A DNA stretch of 17,662 nt from contig CAKQMD010000028.1 of assembly GCA_934254925.1 (NCBI GenBank), forward strand, positions 1 through 17,662, in the 5' to 3' direction. Made by a program: the position numbers and the translations under genes. This document shows, one piece after another, positions 14,430 through 17,662 of the stretch (positions are counted from its first letter, which is position 1; every line of letters begins with the position of its first letter). Below the pieces are notes generated by a model. The model saw only the letters and a program-made list of their open reading frames with translations. It was not told where the DNA came from and did not search any database. The DNA is from an uncultured Alphaproteobacteria bacterium (GTDB lineage: Bacteria > Pseudomonadota > Alphaproteobacteria > RF32 > CAG-239).

Positions 14430-15418
14430 GCCAAAGACAAGCGCAGACGACAGCCATCAAGCTCGGCATGACCGCCGATCGGCAAGGTCAGCATCGGTGT
14501 GGTGTGGCCGAAGTCGACATTGGCCAATACCGGCAGGTTTTTCAGCTGCGGTTTGGAGGCAATTATCGCAGCCAGTGCATCGCGGCTGACTTCCGAAGCT
14601 TTTTGGAAACGACCGATCACCACCCCTTTTACATGGGAAAAGTCCGGCTGATACAACAAAGCCTGGAGCTGACGCTCAAAATAGCCCAAATCGGCGGCGC
14701 CAGCCGTGGCACAATCTTCGACAAACAAAATCGTATCCGACGGAAAAGCCGGACGATAAGGCGAGCCCAACAGCAAATCAAAGGTTCCGAGGTTGCCTCC
14801 GATGACTGTTCCCGTCGCTTTGCCGTCCTGCAGCAGCCAGTAACCCTCATTGACAATAAACTCCCTTTTGTCTTGGTCAATAAACCAAAGATCGTCGCTC
14901 CATTGCGACGACGACTCCACCGTCAAGTCGCGCGGACCGGACAACATGTTTTGAGCTGCCGCCAACGTATAGTCAAAACCTAAGCGCATGCCGAAAGAAC
15001 TGAAATGCGGGCCGGAAAAAGTCACCAGACCGGTTTGGGCATAAATGCCGTTCAGTAAAGCGGTGATGTCGGAGAAACCACAAAAAACCTTGGGATTTCG
15101 GCGTATCAGATCATAATCCAAAAACGGCAGCAGTTGGTTGGAATTGGTTCCGCCGATGACCGTAAAAATTCCTTTGACTTCCGGCGCGGCAAAAGCTTCG
15201 TGCAGATCCGACACCCGATCCTCAATTGACGAAGAACCGAAGCGATCCCAGTTCTCCCGCGTGGTATGCGTCGCAAAACTGACTTTTAGTCCCCAAGTCC
15301 GAAAACGTTCCAACGCCTGGTTAAAACTGTCTTCGCCGATCAGTTTAAGCCCGCGGGCCGGAGCGACGACCCTAATTTCATCCCCGGGACGCAGCGGGGC
15401 CGGAATAATTTTACTCAT
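14426..15418 (-). CDS. S66 family serine peptidase, MccF/LD-carboxypeptidase-like
   Basis: Cytoplasmic serine carboxypeptidase of family S66. One branch (LdcA) trims the terminal D-Ala from murein tetrapeptides during wall recycling. The other (MccF) cleaves microcin C-type peptide-nucleotides and gives self-immunity. The nucleophile is S116 in CGFSDITALL, with E234 (FVEDC) and H305 (FGHTTPM) completing the triad. The spacing closely follows MccF (S118, E243, H311). The segment GGTNSNQLLPFLDYDL and the SGPHFSSFG stretch also look closer to MccF than to LdcA. At 330 residues it has the usual length. A strong AAAGGAG precedes the ATG at 15418. It diverges from the SOS-controlled umuD-like gene and converges on the DUF2207 gene, overlapping it by 4 bases. 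No microcin biosynthesis genes are in the window. Confidence 0.9.
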   Translation of the reverse strand: MSKIIPAPLRPGDEIRVVAPARGLKLIGEDSFNQALERFRTWGLKVSFATHTTRENWDRFGSSSIEDRVSDLHEAFAAPEVKGIFTVIGGTNSNQLLPFLDYDLIRRNPKVFCGFSDITALLNGIYAQTGLVTFSGPHFSSFGMRLGFDYTLAAAQNMLSGPRDLTVESSSQWSDDLWFIDQDKREFIVNEGYWLLQDGKATGTVIGGNLGTFDLLLGSPYRPAFPSDTILFVEDCATAGAADLGYFERQLQALLYQPDFSHVKGVVIGRFQKASEVSRDALAAIIASKPQLKNLPVLANVDFGHTTPMLTLPIGGHAELDGCRLRLSLA

Positions 15419-15442
15419 TTTTGTTCTCCTTTGTCATCGATT

Positions 15443-15452
15443 ATGACGTCAT
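15443..15452. promoter_or_regulatory. 10-bp palindrome upstream of the S66 peptidase gene
   Basis: ATGACGTCAT is a perfect palindrome 25 bases before the peptidase ATG. Its edge gives CATAAT on the minus strand, a possible -10. It could be an operator, but nothing else supports that. Confidence 0.25.
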
Positions 15453-15493
15453 TTTATTCTTTTTTCCCAAAATTTCTACACCTAATTTTTTAC

Positions 15494-15522
15494 TTGTCTT
15501 TTTTAAACCCGACGTCTAGAAT
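15494..15522 (+). promoter_or_regulatory. Promoter of the umuDC-like operon
   Basis: TTGTCT (15494-15499) and TAGAAT (15517-15522) are separated by exactly 17 bp. The LexA box begins 3 bases after the -10, so bound LexA would cover the transcription start. Confidence 0.75.
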
Positions 15523-15524
15523 AA

Positions 15525-15539
15525 GAACAAAATAAGAAC
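15525..15539 (+). promoter_or_regulatory. LexA (SOS) box of the alphaproteobacterial type
   Basis: GAAC at 15525-15528 and GAAC at 15536-15539 are separated by 7 bases. This is the direct-repeat operator GAAC-N7-GAAC (GTTC-N7-GTTC on the other strand) used by LexA of Alphaproteobacteria, not the CTGT-N8-ACAG palindrome of E. coli. It lies between the -10 and the umuD-like start and marks this operon as DNA-damage inducible. Confidence 0.88.
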
Positions 15540-15553
15540 AAAAGGACTAAAAG

Positions 15554-15838
15554 ATGGCATTTAACTCTCACGCGGCAGACTATGCCGAAAATGCTTTGGA
15601 CTTGAACAAACTGTTGATCTCCCATCGCGCGGCCACTTATTTTATGCGCATGAACGGTAACGCATGGGAAGAAGACGGCATCCGCAACGGCGATATTTTG
15701 GTCGTGGACCGTGCCGCCCTTCCCGCGCCGCAACGCCCGGTCGTGATCAGTACGGAAAACGGTCTAAAGCTGCAGCGGAGGATTTTGCCTCGGCAAACGC
15801 TTTGGGGAATCGTCACCGCCGTTATTCGGAAGTTATAA
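15554..15838 (+). CDS. umuD: Short UmuD'-like protein lacking the S24 catalytic dyad
   Basis: Predicted accessory subunit for the adjacent Y-family polymerase. Residues 5-34 (SHAADYAENALDLNKLLI, then ATYF) align with E. coli UmuD just after its RecA-stimulated cleavage site. The protein therefore begins as a ready-made UmuD'. An in-frame TAA two codons before the ATG rules out a longer N-terminus. In the catalytic block, UmuD GDSM...GISDGDLLIVD corresponds to GNAW...GIRNGDILVVD here, so nucleophile S60 is A37. By eye the general base K97 falls at R75 or R76. About 20 residues of the C-terminal fold are also missing (94 residues against 115 for UmuD'). AAGGA lies 8 bases before the ATG. The stop is 1 base before umuC, implying coupling. 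Phage P1 HumD is a known pre-shortened UmuD', but it keeps the fold's active site, as far as I recall. Confidence 0.88.
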   Translation: MAFNSHAADYAENALDLNKLLISHRAATYFMRMNGNAWEEDGIRNGDILVVDRAALPAPQRPVVISTENGLKLQRRILPRQTLWGIVTAVIRKL

Positions 15839-15839
15839 G

Positions 15840-17084
15840 ATGTTTATGCTGGTGGACTGCGACAATTTTTTCGTTTCCTGTGAAAAACTTTTCCAACCCG
15901 GTCTCAACGGTCGGCCGATCGTGGTGCTTTCCAACAACGACGGTTGCGTCGTCTCTCGCTCTTATGAGGCAAAAGGCATGGGAATCCCCATGGGCGCACC
16001 TTATTTTAAAATCGAAAAACAGCTGCACGCGGCCGGCGGCGAGGCTCTTTCTTCCAATTATGAACTTTATGCCGACATGTCGCGTCGCTTGATGGGGCAT
16101 TTACGCAACGGTTTTTCTTCCGTTGACGTCTATTCAATCGACGAAGCCTTTATTGACATCGGAACGGTGGCCGATTATCAAAAGCTCGGACAACAACTGC
16201 AACAAAATATCGTTCGTGAGATCGGCATTCCGGTTTCCATTGGAATCGCCGCTACAAAAACTTTGTGCAAAATTGCCGGTGACAAGGCCAAAAAGCAAGA
16301 CAAGGTCGCCGTTCTCACTCGAGACGAAGAAATCGACCGTGAACTGGCGCAGACTGAGGTGATCGACGTTTGGGGCGTCGGCCGGCATTTGTGCCGCAAA
16401 TTAAATTTTCGGGGCATTTTCACCGCTCTTGAGCTGAAAAATTATGACCTTGGGCGGCTGAGGCAGGTTTTTGGCCTCAATTTGGAAAGGACGGCTCAGG
16501 AATTGCGGCAAATTTCCTGCCTTGACGACCATGCGGAAGACGCAACGCAGCAATCCATCATTTCTTCCCGCAGTTTTGATGTTGAGGTTTGCCATTATGA
16601 ACGGCTGAAAGCCATCTTGGCGGAATTTGTCGACAATGCCTGCCTGCGGTTGCGAGAACAACAGGCAACGGCACGCGGTATTGCCGTTTTTATTGAGACG
16701 AATCGCTTCGACCGGCAACCGTTGTATCAAAAGCAAATCTTGGTTCCTTTGGAACATCCCTCCGCCCTGACCTCTCGTTTTGTACAAGCCATGGCTGCGG
16801 GTTTGGCACAGATTTTTCAACCGGGACGACGCTACAAAAGAGCGGGAATCATGCTGAGCGGCGTTCGGCCGGCAACCGATCCGCAAGAAGACTTTTGGGA
16901 AAACCGCAACGCCGTCGACAAAGAACAAAAACTTATGGCGGCGGTTGATGCCATTAATCATAAAATGGGCAGAAAAACGTTATTTTTGGGCAGTCAGGCG
17001 CCGGGGCTCCAGCATTATATCCGGCGCAACCACAAAAGCCCTTCTTACACGACAGACTGGCAGGCTTTGCCTCTGGTTTCATGA
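15840..17084 (+). CDS. umuC: Y-family DNA polymerase V catalytic subunit UmuC
   Basis: Error-prone translesion polymerase that copies past damaged bases during the SOS response, normally with UmuD'2, RecA and the sliding clamp. The catalytic carboxylates are visible: D6 in MFMLVDCDNFF and the D-E pair in YSIDEAFIDIG. The fingers motif SNNDGCVVSRSYEAK and the helix-hairpin-helix segment (VWGVGRHLCRKL) follow. At 414 residues it is full length (E. coli 422) and ends with the UmuC-type C-terminal region. The usual clamp-binding motif (QLNLF in E. coli) corresponds roughly to QEDFW at 349-353, a poor match. The ATG is 1 base after the umuD-like stop. The stop abuts the convergent flagellin stop without a gap or terminator. 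Confidence 0.96.
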   Translation: MFMLVDCDNFFVSCEKLFQPGLNGRPIVVLSNNDGCVVSRSYEAKGMGIPMGAPYFKIEKQLHAAGGEALSSNYELYADMSRRLMGHLRNGFSSVDVYSIDEAFIDIGTVADYQKLGQQLQQNIVREIGIPVSIGIAATKTLCKIAGDKAKKQDKVAVLTRDEEIDRELAQTEVIDVWGVGRHLCRKLNFRGIFTALELKNYDLGRLRQVFGLNLERTAQELRQISCLDDHAEDATQQSIISSRSFDVEVCHYERLKAILAEFVDNACLRLREQQATARGIAVFIETNRFDRQPLYQKQILVPLEHPSALTSRFVQAMAAGLAQIFQPGRRYKRAGIMLSGVRPATDPQEDFWENRNAVDKEQKLMAAVDAINHKMGRKTLFLGSQAPGLQHYIRRNHKSPSYTTDWQALPLVS

Positions 17085-17662
17085 TCAAAACAATTTGAGG
17101 ATGGATTGACTGGCCTGGGAGGCTAAGGAGAGAGAATTGACTGCCAGTTGCTGCCTGGTTTGCAGAGCCAGCATGTTGGCGGATTCCTCATTCATATCGG
17201 CCAAAGTCAACTTGTCGGCGCCTTCGGTCAAAACGTTAATCAGATTTTGCGTGAAGTTTTCTCGCGTGGTAACAATTGAATAGTAATTGCCCAATTCCGA
17301 ACTCATTTGACGGATTTGATTAAGCGCGTCAGTCAGTTCTTGGATTGATTTCACCACATCACCTTGGTTTTGCCAATCGGTGGTTACTAAGCCCAAGGCT
17401 TGGGCCGAAGCGTCTTTGCCTTGCACCGCCAGTTTTGAAGAACGGTTTTCATTAAAAGTCACCGTCAAATCCTGCTCCCGCAACAGATTAATCCCTTTGT
17501 AAGAACTATCCTTGATTAAAGAATCATATTGCTTAATAATCTCAGCATACTGCTTGCCGTCGGTCTTTTTCTCATAAACCTGCGACGTCGCCAAATATGT
17601 CAGATTCGGCAAAGGCGGTTGGATATAGGTCTCTCCTTCGACTTTTTGATACTCCGGCGGCG
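17085..17662 (-). CDS. Second flagellin, C-terminal part (5' end outside window)
   Basis: Flagellar filament subunit. The frame is open to the window edge, upstream of a TTG at 17612 that is not a real start, so the N-terminal and middle regions lie outside. The last 148 residues (QYDSLIKDSSYKGINLLREQ to LASQASQSILKLF) are about 92% identical to those of the flagellin at the other end of the window. The final 81 residues are identical. Upstream of that, the visible part (PPEYQKVEGETYIQPPLPNL, then TYLATSQVYEKKTDGK) does not resemble the first gene's insert, so the two differ in their surface domains. The gene converges on umuC with adjacent stop codons and no terminator, so read-through would be antisense to umuC. 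Confidence 0.93.
   Translation of the reverse strand, partial: PPEYQKVEGETYIQPPLPNLTYLATSQVYEKKTDGKQYAEIIKQYDSLIKDSSYKGINLLREQDLTVTFNENRSSKLAVQGKDASAQALGLVTTDWQNQGDVVKSIQELTDALNQIRQMSSELGNYYSIVTTRENFTQNLINVLTEGADKLTLADMNEESANMLALQTRQQLAVNSLSLASQASQSILKLF

Noticed and set aside
17610..17612. TTG at 17612 as the start of the second flagellin
   Set aside because: It lies in an internal region, the frame continues to the window edge, and conserved flagellin N-terminal sequence must precede it.
1..17662. CRISPR arrays, tRNA or rRNA genes, insertion sequences, prophage genes
   Set aside because: No regularly spaced repeats, cloverleaf sequences, transposase or integrase motifs were seen by eye.

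Overview
The window looks like part of the chromosome of a flagellated, anaerobic or facultatively anaerobic alphaproteobacterium, possibly an uncultured host-associated Rhodospirillales-like lineage. The class rests on a direct-repeat SOS box of the alphaproteobacterial type (GAAC-N7-GAAC) in front of a umuDC-like pair, and on the flagellin ends. The anaerobic lifestyle rests on a class III ribonucleotide reductase. The order-level guess is inference. Genes are packed tightly, often touching or overlapping at their ends. No tRNA, rRNA, insertion sequence or CRISPR array was seen.

Layout. The window opens inside one flagellin gene (1-1737, +) and closes inside another (17085-17662, -), both pointing inward. 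The first carries a long beta-helix-like insert between conserved flagellin ends. A flavin reductase-like gene (1682-2365, -) overlaps its 3' end. Next come a small membrane protein of unknown role (2507-2851, +) and a bidirectional terminator. The anaerobic RNR locus follows on the minus strand: nrdD (5961 to 3895), a separate 65-residue protein holding the glycyl-radical motif (3861 to 3664), an internal terminator, and nrdG (3595 to 2894). The 440-base region upstream of nrdD holds two NrdR boxes 31 bp apart and a cluster of DnaA boxes.

A TolC-family lipoprotein with an extra Ig/cadherin-like domain (6402-8309, -) and an orphan VirB8-like protein (8439-9227, +) diverge from a shared promoter region. 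A minus-strand operon (12261 to 9286) encodes a GlmU-like uridylyltransferase domain without its acetyltransferase half, a small membrane protein, and an M3 oligoendopeptidase. A DUF2207 membrane protein (12354-14429, +) converges on an S66/MccF-like peptidase (14426-15418, -). Finally an SOS-controlled pair (15554-17084, +) encodes a short UmuD'-like protein lacking the protease dyad and a UmuC polymerase.

Most notable points: (i) class III RNR appears split so that its glycyl radical sits on its own small polypeptide, in the same frame as nrdD but behind tandem stop codons and its own ribosome binding site; (ii) the UmuD homologue starts where UmuD' would start and appears to have lost both catalytic residues, so it should work without RecA-stimulated cleavage; (iii) the flagellin carries a beta-helix-like surface insert; (iv) the two flagellin C-termini share 81 identical residues despite about 20% DNA divergence.
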